64,000 nucleotides of DNA from an uncultured Muribaculum sp. (GTDB lineage: Bacteria; Bacteroidota; Bacteroidia; Bacteroidales; Muribaculaceae): the NCBI GenBank assembly GCA_910589555.1, contig CAJUTE010000008.1:20539-84538 (forward strand), in the 5' to 3' direction. Under the pieces are notes generated by a model, which ran no database searches, was not told the origin of the DNA, and saw nothing but the letters and a program-made list of their open reading frames with translations. Positions 1 through 8,604 of this stretch are shown in pieces (positions within the stretch are counted from its first letter, which is position 1; every line of letters starts with the position of its first letter). A program made the position numbers and the translations under genes.

Positions 1-216
1 GGTAAATCCCCCGCAAACCATCACTATCTTTGCCCGACAAACATAACGGTATCAATCTGCGGGAGAGACATCCCGTCACGGTTCCGCCACAATCACGGCA
101 ACACGCCCGAAGGACGCTGACATCAGCCGGCTACAGTCAGCCCCGAGAGCTTTGCAAATGAATGCACGGATCCGTTGGAGTACTCCGACAGGCGCCTTCC
201 TCGCAGAACCCGACCG

Positions 217-358
217 ACAACGACAGCGGAAGCAGATGGAGTCGCCCGAAGTATACTTCGCTAAGTTTCAGGAAATAATCTGGAAGACTGCTTGAAATTG
301 GCTCAGTGCACAAGCCACCAACACGAAGCCGCCTTCGTTGCTCGGACGGGGATCCCGT
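217..358 (+). repeat. Left arm of a diverged ~140-bp inverted repeat
   Basis: The sequence from 217 to about 358 matches the reverse complement of 63860-64000 with roughly eight mismatches and two single-base gaps, counted by eye. The longest shared blocks include the stretch around GCTTGAAATTGGCTCAGTG. Several mismatches are silent in one frame, so the repeat may derive from coding sequence, but every frame I checked is broken by stops. The right arm reaches the window edge and may continue beyond it. Confidence 0.8.
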
Positions 359-443
359 TTTAAACACCCTCTTGTTATCATTCTCCAAGGTGCTGATGCC
401 GTCAGCTGCCTTGTGCCCCCATGTATATCGCCATGTAACAGAA

Positions 444-473
444 AAAGCTCGCGTAATTTTTTACGCGAGCTTT
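444..473 (-). terminator. Intrinsic terminator of transketolase gene
   Basis: A perfect 13-bp stem (444-456 with 461-473) closes a TTTT loop and is flanked by A and T runs. It starts about 30 bp beyond the transketolase stop codon. The flanks would allow it to work in both directions. Confidence 0.8.
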
Positions 474-502
474 CTCTGTTTATATCCTGTTGAGGAATGC
501 GG

Positions 503-2536
503 TTACTTGTTTAAGTATGCTTTGACAAGAGCGAGCACGGCAGGTGTTGTGAACCCGAATTTTTCATCAAGCACTTTGTAGGGTGCTGATGCTCCGAAGT
601 GATCGAGTCCGAACACTTCACCGTCACGACCAACAACACCTTGCAATGTTGAGGGTAGTCCTGCTGTCAAACCGAATACCTTGCCTGATGCCGGAATCAC
701 GCTGTCGCGATAAGCTTTGGGCTGGCAGTCAAAGAGTCCGATTGACGGGATTGACACCACGCGGGCGTTGATGCCCTCCTTAGCGAGCTCAGCGGCTACT
801 TCAACGAGCAGTGACACCTCTGAGCCGTTTGCAACGAGAGTCACAGCCGGATTTTCAGCATTTACCACGATGTATCCGCCCTTTTCAGCTCCGAGAGCTT
901 CGTTGTAGCGGTCGCCTGATGCTGCGGGAAGGTCAGGTATATTCTGGCGGCTTAGAATAAGGGCGGTAGGAGTCTTGGTGTTTTCCATCGCCATTTTCCA
1001 GCACACTGAAGTCTCGGCAGCGTCACCCGGACGCAATACCAGCACGCTCGGTTCGCCCTTGAAGTTCTTGAGCTGTTCCATCAAGCGTATTTGAGCCTCC
1101 TGTTCAACCGGTTCATGGGTCGGACCATCTTCGCCCACACGGAATGCGTCGTGAGTCCAGATGTATTTTACAGGAATCTCCATGAGTGCAGCCATGCGCA
1201 CGGCTGGTTTCATGTAGTCAGAGAATACGAAGAAAGTTCCGCAAGCGCCGATAACGCCTCCGTGGAGCACGAGTCCGTTCATAAGGGCGCCCATGGTCAA
1301 CTCCGATACTCCGCAGTGCAGGAATGCGCCTGAGAAGTCGCCGTTGGTGAACGGAGTGGTATTCTTCAGGAATGCATCGGTCTTGTCTGAGTTCGCAAGG
1401 TCGGCTGAAGACACGATCATGTTGCCAACCTCTTTAGCGAGGGTGTCAAGCACGTCGGCTGATGCCTGTCGTGTAGCGATGCCCGGTTTGTGGGCGATAT
1501 TCTTCCAGTCGATGTTGGGGAGCTTGTTGGCGAGGTAGCTGTCGAGGAGAGCCGCCTTTTCAGGATTGGCTTCGCGCCAAGCTTTTTCCTCCTCTTTGCG
1601 GGCTGCAACTTGGAGACGGAGCACTTGGGCACGGTCCTCATAAAGCTTCTTGACATCTTCCCAAATGTGGAACGGATCCTTCGGATCGGCTCCAAGATGT
1701 TCGATTGTCTTTTCAAAAGAGCCGCCTTTGGAAGCGCTGATCGGGTTGCCGTGGGTTGAGCACTGACCTTCGAAGTTTTCGCCGGTAGCGGTGACGCAAC
1801 CGCGTCCCATCACGGTCTTTCCTATGATTATAGTGGGGCGTTTGTCCTCCTTGATTGCTGCGTCGAGAGCCTCAGCCATAGCCAAGGGATCGGTGCCGTC
1901 GACTTCAAGCACGTTCCAGTTCCATGCGCGGTATTTGGCTGCGGTGTCTTCGCGGGTCACTGCAGCGGTGTCGGTCGACAGCTGAATGTCGTTGCTGTCA
2001 TAGAACATGATGAGGTTGTGAAGTCCGAGATATCCGGCAAGACGGCCTGCGCCTTGTGAGATCTCCTCCTGCACGCCGCCGTCGGAAATGAAGGTGTAGG
2101 TTTTGTGTGACAACCAGTCACCGAAGCGGGCTTGCAAGAAGCGTTCGGCGATGGCGCATCCTACTGCCATCACATGACCTTGACCGAGGGGGCCTGAAGT
2201 GTTTTCAATACCTCTCTCTACGTGCAATTCGGGGTGTCCCGGAGTGGGGCTTCCCCATTGACGGAATTCCTTCAATTCCTCAACGGTGAATTTTCCGGTC
2301 AAAGCGAGCACGGAATATAGCATCGGAGACATGTGTCCGGGGTCGAGGAAGAATCGGTCGCGGGCAATCCAGTTGGGATTGTCGGGATCGGTCACCAGGA
2401 ATGATGAATAGAGTACGTTGATGAAGTCAGCGCCGCCCATGGCTCCGCCCGGGTGTCCTGACTTGGCTTTTTCAACCATTGACGCGGCGAGAACACGGAT
2501 ATTGTCGGCTGCGCGTGTCATTAGATTTTTGTCCAT
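503..2536 (-). CDS. tkt: Transketolase
   Basis: Thiamine-diphosphate enzyme of the non-oxidative pentose phosphate pathway, moving two-carbon ketol units between sugar phosphates in the cytoplasm. The 677 residues match the usual full length. Visible signatures are the substrate-loop motif GHPGG near residue 27, an SDGGVQEE segment near 152 where the GDG thiamine-binding motif normally lies, and GEDGPTHEP in the pyrimidine domain. It follows the MFS transporter gene by 42 bp on the same strand, so sugar import and pentose phosphate metabolism may be co-transcribed. A strong hairpin terminator follows. The start MDKNL gives a normal N-terminus. Identification is firm. Confidence 0.96.
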   Translation of the reverse strand: MDKNLMTRAADNIRVLAASMVEKAKSGHPGGAMGGADFINVLYSSFLVTDPDNPNWIARDRFFLDPGHMSPMLYSVLALTGKFTVEELKEFRQWGSPTPGHPELHVERGIENTSGPLGQGHVMAVGCAIAERFLQARFGDWLSHKTYTFISDGGVQEEISQGAGRLAGYLGLHNLIMFYDSNDIQLSTDTAAVTREDTAAKYRAWNWNVLEVDGTDPLAMAEALDAAIKEDKRPTIIIGKTVMGRGCVTATGENFEGQCSTHGNPISASKGGSFEKTIEHLGADPKDPFHIWEDVKKLYEDRAQVLRLQVAARKEEEKAWREANPEKAALLDSYLANKLPNIDWKNIAHKPGIATRQASADVLDTLAKEVGNMIVSSADLANSDKTDAFLKNTTPFTNGDFSGAFLHCGVSELTMGALMNGLVLHGGVIGACGTFFVFSDYMKPAVRMAALMEIPVKYIWTHDAFRVGEDGPTHEPVEQEAQIRLMEQLKNFKGEPSVLVLRPGDAAETSVCWKMAMENTKTPTALILSRQNIPDLPAASGDRYNEALGAEKGGYIVVNAENPAVTLVANGSEVSLLVEVAAELAKEGINARVVSIPSIGLFDCQPKAYRDSVIPASGKVFGLTAGLPSTLQGVVGRDGEVFGLDHFGASAPYKVLDEKFGFTTPAVLALVKAYLNK

Positions 2537-2578
2537 TGCGTGAAATTATAAGTATTTTTGTTTTAGGTAGTAAAATCA

Positions 2579-3937
2579 TTATAGATAAAGCTGCTCCTCC
2601 TCTTCATCTACAGGAATTTCGGGGTTTACGTTTTTGCAACCGGCAATTCCGTAGTAAAGCAGGTAGGCGAGCATTGCTACCACCAACCAGTAAGATGCCA
2701 TATAACCTGCGCTTGTGGCGATCGCGTTTTGGATGAGAGGCATCACGCCGCCGCCTACCACCATCATCATGAAGATACCTGATGCCTGAGCGGTGTATTT
2801 GCCGAGACCTTCAACCGCAAGATTGAATATGCCGCCCCACATTACTGATGTGCAAAGTCCGCACAATACGAGGAAGAGAGCTTTGGCGGGCACTTGTGCC
2901 ATGGAGAAACCGTCGGCAGCGCTGTAGGCAGGCATTGAAACGCGGATGTCGCTCGGAAGGAAGATGGCGATGCAGATGAGAATGATCGCAACCGTTGACA
3001 CTACGATGAGCTGTGTGCGGCTTGATACCTTGCCCGAGATGACGCTTGAGATGAGACGGCCGCATAGCATGAGCAACCAGTAGATTGCCGCTACACCTCC
3101 GGCGACTGCGGTGGCATTTTCGGTGATGCCTGAAGCGGCGCTGTCGCTAAGATAGAAAATGAGCACGCCGGGAATGCCGATTTCGATGCCGACATAAAGG
3201 AAGATGCCGATGACACCAAGCAGGGTGTGGCGGAAATTCCAGGCGCTGTGGGTGAATTTTACTTTATGGTTTTTAACATCCTTGTTGAGGTGGGGTTCGG
3301 GGATCTTGACTGCGCTGATCACAATCAAGGCAAACACGAATACGCCCATTGCGATGAACAACAGTGGCGCTACGTCGCCCATTGATGTGGTGTCGGTCAC
3401 CTGTCCGATGAGCATACCCACGAAAAGAGGCGTCAAGGTAGCAGCAAGGGAGTTGAATGAACCGCCGGTCTGTACAAGCTGGTTGCCGGTATTGCCGCCG
3501 CCGCCAAGAAGGTTGAGCATGGGGTTGACGACTGTGTTGAGCATACACACACAGAAACCGCAGATAAATGCACCAAGCAGATAAATGATGAAGTTGAGGG
3601 TCACTACTTGTCCGCTTACGGTGAACACTCCGGTCTCGGTGCCTACTATGCCTGAGAACCATTGGAACGCAAGACCGATAAGCCCCACGATCATCGCATA
3701 GAGGGCTGTTTTCTTATAACCGATTTTCACGAGAAGATTTCCTGCCGGTATTCCCATGAAGAGATAGGCGAGGAAGTTCATCATATTGCCGAGCATTCCT
3801 GACCATTCGTAGTTGTTTTTCCAAATAGTGCCGAGCGGGGCTGCCAAGTTTGTGACAAATGAAATCATCGCAAACAGGAAGAACATCGCGATAATTGCTA
3901 TCACACGTCCGTTGCTGGATTGTTTTGCTGTTTCCAT
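2579..3937 (-). CDS. Sugar MFS transporter (FucP/GluP-like)
   Basis: Inner-membrane major facilitator protein of 452 residues with about twelve hydrophobic segments. The N-terminal half carries a GIPAGNLLVKIGYKK loop between helices 2 and 3, and there is a long GGGGNTGNQLVQTGG segment mid-protein. Both are typical of the fucose/glucose/galactose:proton symporter group common in Bacteroidales. The substrate cannot be read from sequence. It lies 42 bp upstream of transketolase on the same strand, which points to a sugar feeding central carbon metabolism. The short charged C-terminal tail (DEEEEQ) is ordinary for the group. Confidence 0.85.
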   Translation of the reverse strand: METAKQSSNGRVIAIIAMFFLFAMISFVTNLAAPLGTIWKNNYEWSGMLGNMMNFLAYLFMGIPAGNLLVKIGYKKTALYAMIVGLIGLAFQWFSGIVGTETGVFTVSGQVVTLNFIIYLLGAFICGFCVCMLNTVVNPMLNLLGGGGNTGNQLVQTGGSFNSLAATLTPLFVGMLIGQVTDTTSMGDVAPLLFIAMGVFVFALIVISAVKIPEPHLNKDVKNHKVKFTHSAWNFRHTLLGVIGIFLYVGIEIGIPGVLIFYLSDSAASGITENATAVAGGVAAIYWLLMLCGRLISSVISGKVSSRTQLIVVSTVAIILICIAIFLPSDIRVSMPAYSAADGFSMAQVPAKALFLVLCGLCTSVMWGGIFNLAVEGLGKYTAQASGIFMMMVVGGGVMPLIQNAIATSAGYMASYWLVVAMLAYLLYYGIAGCKNVNPEIPVDEEEEQLYL

Positions 3938-4057
3938 GTTAGTGTCTACAGATTGATAAGTGTTAGTTAGAAATTGTAAATTGGTTGATTGTGTAAAATT
4001 AATGAAATTTTTCGTAGTTGCTCCATTTTATGTTGCACAACATGGATTTTCGCCGGT

Positions 4058-4723
4058 TTAGTATTCTCTTTCTCCGAAAATAGTAGTACCGATTCTCACC
4101 ATGTTGCTCCCCTCGTCGATTGCCGTCATGTAGTCGTGGCTCATGCCCATGCTTATGGTGTCGAGCGTTTCAATGCCGGTGGTCTTGCGCAAATTGTCAA
4201 ATGCCCGGGCGATGTCGCGGAAATCCTGACGGATGCGGGTCTCGTCGTCGACGTTGCTTGCCATGCCCATCACTCCACGCACTCTGATGTTGCCGAGCGA
4301 GGGGATGATGCCCGATGCGGCAAGGTCGTCAAGCTCCTGTGGGGTGAACCCGAATTTTGTTTCTTCGCGAGCCACGTGCACTTGAAGAAGCACATCGACA
4401 GTGCGTCCTATTCTCCGGGCTTCTGAATCGACAAGTCTCAGCAGCTTTTCTGAATCGATGCTGTGGATCAGCGAGGCGTGAGGGATTATGGAGCGTACTT
4501 TATTGGTTTGGAGATGTCCTATGAAATGCCATTCCACGTCATGAGGCAATGCAGAAGCTTTCGCTACAAGCTCGTTGGCGCGGCTTTCTCCGAATGCTCT
4601 TTGACCGCAGTCGTATGCTTCCTGCAACGCTTCGACTGGGTGGAATTTGGAAACAGCGACAAGCGTCACTCCTTTCGGGAGCGACGCTTTGATGTCGTTG
4701 ATGCGTTTGCCTATAGTTGACAT
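4058..4723 (-). CDS. YggS family PLP-binding protein
   Basis: Single-domain TIM-barrel protein of 221 residues in the YggS/PROSC family, which binds pyridoxal phosphate and helps maintain PLP and amino-acid homeostasis without a known catalytic reaction. The PLP lysine is Lys26 in VAVSKFHP. The family segments GESRANEL, WHFIGHLQTNK and SMGMSHD are all present. It begins 8 bp after the DUF4494 gene and is the last gene of the argF' operon. Function is inferred from family identity. Confidence 0.93.
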   Translation of the reverse strand: MSTIGKRINDIKASLPKGVTLVAVSKFHPVEALQEAYDCGQRAFGESRANELVAKASALPHDVEWHFIGHLQTNKVRSIIPHASLIHSIDSEKLLRLVDSEARRIGRTVDVLLQVHVAREETKFGFTPQELDDLAASGIIPSLGNIRVRGVMGMASNVDDETRIRQDFRDIARAFDNLRKTTGIETLDTISMGMSHDYMTAIDEGSNMVRIGTTIFGEREY

Positions 4724-4731
4724 GGGCTTGA

Positions 4732-5181
4732 TTATTCGTTAGAAGATGAGGAGGCAAGTTTTGCCTTGAACACGTCCATGATAGTGGTTTCCGCGATTGA
4801 TGCCACTTCGAAATCAGCCATCGTTCCCTTCATGCCTTCCATGAAGTTATCGAGCGCTTCGCGGAAATTGTTGGCGGCGACAAGGATGTGGCTGGTTGTC
4901 TTTTTCTCAACCGCCGTTTTTTCGTCAAGAGTTATGAAGTTGACTTTCACGTGATACCATTTGTCGGCTGCATCGTTCCAGAATATTTCCGTTATGTTGG
5001 TTCGCTTTACTGCTGAGATTGAAAAGTCTCCTGATATGAACGGAGTCAGCTCTTCGATGGTGCGTGCTTCAGCTTCGGTGAAGCTTAAGGCATCGACCAT
5101 ATAGGGTTCATTGACTTTCTTTTGGGTACCGTTTTCCATCATTTTGTCGTAACGGACTTTAGTTTCAAACCAGTTGCTCAT
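4732..5181 (-). CDS. DUF4494 domain protein
   Basis: Small cytoplasmic protein of 149 residues with no signal peptide or membrane segment. It resembles the Bacteroidota DUF4494 family, which has no assigned function. Recognisable features are the N-terminal WFETKVRYDK and a central WYHVKV segment. It sits between the formate/nitrite channel gene (38 bp upstream) and yggS (8 bp downstream), both on the same strand. Pairing with yggS could hint at a role in PLP or amino-acid metabolism, but that is inference only. Confidence 0.8.
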   Translation of the reverse strand: MSNWFETKVRYDKMMENGTQKKVNEPYMVDALSFTEAEARTIEELTPFISGDFSISAVKRTNITEIFWNDAADKWYHVKVNFITLDEKTAVEKKTTSHILVAANNFREALDNFMEGMKGTMADFEVASIAETTIMDVFKAKLASSSSNE

Positions 5182-5219
5182 ATTTGTATGTGATTATAAG
5201 TTTTGTAGAATAGTGATTG

Positions 5220-6020
5220 TTATTTAGGGCGTTTGTTCAGGTACAGATAGGAGTGGACGCATCCCACAAATACAGCGCCTCCTATGATATTGCCTAATGT
5301 CGCCGGAATGAGATTGCGCCATACCATTTCCCATGTCGAGATGTCGGCGCCTTCGAGTATGCCGCAGGGGATGAAGAACATATTGGCTATTGAATGCTCG
5401 TAGCCCAGGGCGACGAACGCCATCACCGGAAACCAGCATCCAAACATCTTTGCCCCGCTGCTTTTTGCCGACATTGCGAGCCATATAGCGAGGCACACAC
5501 ACCAGTTGGCGCCTATCCCTTTGAGCAACACTGTCGCCCAGGGCATCGACACCTTGGCATTGGCGATGTTGATTATAGCCGAGTGGTATGGCTCAGGAGC
5601 TGTAAGTCCGGTGAGATATACCATGAAATACACGAAAAGCAATGCTCCCATGAAGTTGCCTATCCACACTAATGTCCAGTTGACAAGAACATCGGCGATA
5701 GAACACTTGCGTGTCAACAACGGGGGCATCAACAAGGCATTGTTGCCGGTGAAGAGCTCGGCGCCAAGCACCACCACGAGAATCAACCCGATGGGGAACG
5801 CAGCTCCGCTCAATAATTTTTGGAGCCCAGGGTTGCCTGCTGTTATTTCAGGAAATCCGTAGCCTAAAGTGAGCGATAATATGCCGCCGAAAGCGATATA
5901 TATGCCGGCAAGCACGGTCAGTAGGATGAACCGGTTGAAACTTGCTGACCGCAGCTTCACCTTGTTGGTTCCGGCATTCAGGGCATTTTCAATTACTTCT
6001 GTCGGAGTTTTTGTAGCCAT
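5220..6020 (-). CDS. Formate/nitrite transporter family channel
   Basis: Integral inner-membrane protein of 266 residues with six hydrophobic segments, matching the FNT family (FocA/NirC), which forms pentameric channels for small monovalent anions. The conserved GYEHSIANMFF segment in the second half is diagnostic. Formate, nitrite or hydrosulfide are all possible substrates. It starts 4 bp after the argF' stop codon, so translation is probably coupled. No pyruvate-formate lyase gene is nearby. Confidence 0.9.
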   Translation of the reverse strand: MATKTPTEVIENALNAGTNKVKLRSASFNRFILLTVLAGIYIAFGGILSLTLGYGFPEITAGNPGLQKLLSGAAFPIGLILVVVLGAELFTGNNALLMPPLLTRKCSIADVLVNWTLVWIGNFMGALLFVYFMVYLTGLTAPEPYHSAIINIANAKVSMPWATVLLKGIGANWCVCLAIWLAMSAKSSGAKMFGCWFPVMAFVALGYEHSIANMFFIPCGILEGADISTWEMVWRNLIPATLGNIIGGAVFVGCVHSYLYLNKRPK

Positions 6021-6024
6021 ACTG

Positions 6025-6981
6025 TTATTTCAATGATTCAAGCAGGCGCTTTAGCACAACTTGCGCTGAGATTTCTCGGTTTGCTGCTTCGGGGATGACA
6101 AGCGAACGCGGACCCTCGATCACATCGTCGCTCACAATCATGTTGCGTCTCACCGGAAGGCAATGCATGAAATAGGCGTTGTTGGTAAGTGCCATTTTTT
6201 CTGCTGTCACAGTCCAGGAGCGGTCGGTGGAGATGACTTTTCCGTAGTTGGGGTCGGCAAATGCGCTCCAGTTTTTGGCATATACGAAGTCGGCGCCTTC
6301 AAGCGCTTTGTCCTGGTCATATTCCACACGGGCGTTGCCTACGAATTCAGGCGCGAGCTCATAGCCGTGGGGATGCGTTATGACGAAATCGTAATCGGTG
6401 GCGTTCATCCATTCGGCAAATGAGTTGGGGACTGCCTGCGGAAGCGATTTGGGATGAGGCGCCCAGGTCATGACCACTTTCGGACGCTCTACGGTCTTGT
6501 ATTCTTCGATTGTGATGAGGTCGGCGAAAGATTGCAGCGGGTGGCGTGTCGCCGCTTCCATCGAGAATACCGGACGTCCGGAATACTTGATAAACTGGTT
6601 GATGATTTTCTCTTCGTAGTCATCGGTCTTGGATTGGAACTGAGCGAATGACCTCACGCCGATAATGTCGCAATAGCAACCCATCACCGGTATGGCTTCA
6701 AGCAGATGTTCGGGCTTGTCGCCGTCCATTATCACTCCGCGCTCGGTTTCGAGTTTCCATGCGCCTTGATTGACGTCAAGCACCATGACATTCATGCCAA
6801 GGTTCATTGCCGCCTTCTGAGTGCTCAGTCGTGTGCGCAACGATGAGTTGAAGAAAATCATCAGCAGTGTCTTGTTTTCTCCAAGATGTTTGTAACCGAA
6901 TTTGTTGGCTTTGACTTCCAAAGCCTCTTTTACGGCGGCATTAAGGTCGCCGATATCCTTTACGTTAGTGAAATTTTTCAT
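6025..6981 (-). CDS. argF': N-succinylornithine carbamoyltransferase
   Basis: Aspartate/ornithine transcarbamylase-fold enzyme of 318 residues. It carries the carbamoyl-phosphate site SSLRTR at about 46-51 and the HCLPVRRN motif near residue 275. The overall sequence resembles the Bacteroides fragilis enzyme that carbamoylates N-succinyl-L-ornithine in arginine synthesis, rather than standard OTCases. Distinguishing succinyl from acetyl specificity depends on one loop residue that I did not verify. It is the first gene of a minus-strand operon with an FNT channel, DUF4494 and YggS, and is divergent from the flippase gene. Confidence 0.88.
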   Translation of the reverse strand: MKNFTNVKDIGDLNAAVKEALEVKANKFGYKHLGENKTLLMIFFNSSLRTRLSTQKAAMNLGMNVMVLDVNQGAWKLETERGVIMDGDKPEHLLEAIPVMGCYCDIIGVRSFAQFQSKTDDYEEKIINQFIKYSGRPVFSMEAATRHPLQSFADLITIEEYKTVERPKVVMTWAPHPKSLPQAVPNSFAEWMNATDYDFVITHPHGYELAPEFVGNARVEYDQDKALEGADFVYAKNWSAFADPNYGKVISTDRSWTVTAEKMALTNNAYFMHCLPVRRNMIVSDDVIEGPRSLVIPEAANREISAQVVLKRLLESLK

Positions 6982-7074
6982 CGTGTTTTCAAAATATTGT
7001 GCAAGTTACTCAATAATTTCGAGATAGACATATTTTTGAGGGCGGATTGTGGGCATAATGCTGACAAATTTTAT

Positions 7075-7082
7075 TAATTTTG
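7075..7082 (+). promoter_or_regulatory. Candidate -7 box for the flippase gene
   Basis: TAATTTTG fits the Bacteroidota TAnnTTTG consensus and lies 31 bp before the flippase start codon. The nearest TTG upstream is 25 bp away, longer than the usual 19-21, so the -33 element is uncertain. Confidence 0.35.
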
Positions 7083-7113
7083 TTCGGTAAACCTACAATT
7101 TGAACAGATCGTA

Positions 7114-8535
7114 ATGGTAAAATCTCTTGGGCGTAAGGCTATTTCCGGCACACTGTGGACCACTGCCGACCGTCTTGTGTCGATGGTGCTGCAATTTGCG
7201 GTCAACCTCGTGTTGGCGTGGGTTCTCTTGCCTGATGATTACGGCGTTGTCGGGGTGCTGGTGATATTCATCGCCGTCAGCAACACATTGATAGACGGAG
7301 GGTTTGCCTCGGCGCTTATCCAACATAAAAACCCTACACAGGAGGACTATTCCACTATATTCTTTTGGAATACAGGATTTTCGCTGTTTTGTTATCTGGT
7401 GCTGTTCTTTATCTCGCCATTGGTCGCCGGGTTTTTCGGCATGCCCATGCTTAAGGATGTGCTCCGGGTGATGGGGCTGAGTGTCGTGGCGAGCGCATTG
7501 GGGCAGGTTCAGATTGTGAGGCTTAAGAGAAATCTTGAATTCGGGACAATCGCCATTGTCAATCTCACGAGCTACATTGTTTCGGCGGCGATAGGGGTTT
7601 ATATGGCATACAACGGATTCTCTTATTGGAGTCTGGTGGCAATGACGGTGGTCAATCAGGTGATGATGACCCTCTTGTATTGGCTTTTGGCGAAGTGGCG
7701 TCCGTCGGCGGTGTTTTCGGTTAAATCGTTTAAGCAACTGTTCAGTTATGCCGGATATCTGCTTGCCGCAGGATTTCTGCAAGAAACGTGCAAACATTTG
7801 CAAGGGGTGATTATAGGAAAGCGCTTTTCCGAGACGCAATTAGGACTATATACCCAGGCATCAAAATTGGATCAGGTCACCTCCTATGCCGTGCCGCAGG
7901 CTCTTGTGCAAGTGCTGTTTCCTCTCTTTTCCAATCTGCAGGATGAGCGTGAAAGATTCCAGGAGATGATGGAGATGGGGATAAGGGTGATTTCGGCAAT
8001 TGTATTTCCGATGCTGCTCATTCTCATAATAGTTGCCGATCCGCTCGTGCTGGCGCTTTACCATGAGGCGTGGACTCCGTGCGTGCCTTATTTCCGCATT
8101 TTGTGTGTGGGCGGCGTGTTCGTGTGCTTGCAGAATGTCAATTTTTATGCTGTTGCGGCGTGTGGCTACAGCAAGACTCTTTTCAACTGGAGTTTCTACA
8201 AGTGGGGAATGCTCGTGGTGCTTCTGCTCATAGGAATGTTTTTCGGTATGCAGGGGTTGATGTGGTCGATAGTGCTCAGCAACATCAACATTTATTTGGT
8301 CAATGCCGTTCTTGCCCGCAAGTATGTGGGCTTTGCGTTGTCGCGACAGTTGCGTGCGTTGCTTCCTCCGTTGCTTGCCGGTGCTGTCCCCGCTCTCTTG
8401 GTCTATTTCCTGGATTGGCATTGGCTGTTGGAGGCTGTGGTTTATGCGGTTGTTTATGTGGCGATCGTGTTCTGCTCCGGCATGAAGGTAGTCAAGGACT
8501 TTAAGTTCATAATATCAAGGTTCTTGAAAAAATAA
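7114..8535 (+). CDS. Wzx-like polysaccharide flippase
   Basis: Polytopic inner-membrane protein of 473 residues with about twelve to fourteen hydrophobic segments, in the MOP superfamily polysaccharide-exporter group (WzxC-like). The N-terminal amphipathic segment LGRKAISGTLWTT leads into the first helix, as is typical. Such proteins flip undecaprenyl-linked oligosaccharides across the inner membrane. It converges on the dTDP-rhamnose operon, so rhamnose-containing glycans are plausible cargo. No glycosyltransferase or polymerase gene lies beside it, so it is not part of a complete capsule locus here. The 9-bp repeat array begins 2 bp after its stop. Confidence 0.88.
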   Translation: MVKSLGRKAISGTLWTTADRLVSMVLQFAVNLVLAWVLLPDDYGVVGVLVIFIAVSNTLIDGGFASALIQHKNPTQEDYSTIFFWNTGFSLFCYLVLFFISPLVAGFFGMPMLKDVLRVMGLSVVASALGQVQIVRLKRNLEFGTIAIVNLTSYIVSAAIGVYMAYNGFSYWSLVAMTVVNQVMMTLLYWLLAKWRPSAVFSVKSFKQLFSYAGYLLAAGFLQETCKHLQGVIIGKRFSETQLGLYTQASKLDQVTSYAVPQALVQVLFPLFSNLQDERERFQEMMEMGIRVISAIVFPMLLILIIVADPLVLALYHEAWTPCVPYFRILCVGGVFVCLQNVNFYAVAACGYSKTLFNWSFYKWGMLVVLLLIGMFFGMQGLMWSIVLSNINIYLVNAVLARKYVGFALSRQLRALLPPLLAGAVPALLVYFLDWHWLLEAVVYAVVYVAIVFCSGMKVVKDFKFIISRFLKK

Positions 8536-8536
8536 C

Positions 8537-8599
8537 GACCCTAATGATTTTAAAGTCATTAAGGTCGCTAAAGACGTTAAAGTCATTAAGGTCGAGACT
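8537..8599. repeat. 9-bp-period array 1 (seven units)
   Basis: Seven consecutive 9-mers in register: GACCCTAAT, GATTTTAAA, GTCATTAAG, GTCGCTAAA, GACGTTAAA, GTCATTAAG, GTCGAGACT. The array fills the space between the convergent flippase and rfbB stop codons. Units are degenerate but keep a fixed frame, and GTCATTAAG occurs twice. Confidence 0.8.
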
Positions 8600-8604
8600 A
8601 TTCT

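Larger units (their letters stand above)
1..502. other. Intergenic region with no recognised gene
   Basis: No convincing protein was found here. A TAnnTTTG box (TATCTTTG, 25-32) could be a plus-strand Bacteroidota -7 element, but no gene follows it. The left arm of the window-scale inverted repeat lies at 217-358. A 12-bp match to the end of the MITE at 62.4 kb (AAACACCCTCTT) follows it at about 363-374, and the transketolase terminator is at 444-473. Short open frames here are not supported by composition or family resemblance. The stretch may be the remnant of a mobile element. Confidence 0.5.

Noticed and set aside
137..388. Minus-strand frame of 83 codons at the left end
   Set aside because: It spans the repeat arm. 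Although the frame is also open in the right arm for part of the repeat, there is no start, family match or consistent end, so it may be a relic at best.
4026..4043. ATGTTGCACAACAT palindrome as a terminator of yggS
   Set aside because: The stem is short and is not followed by a T run on the minus strand.
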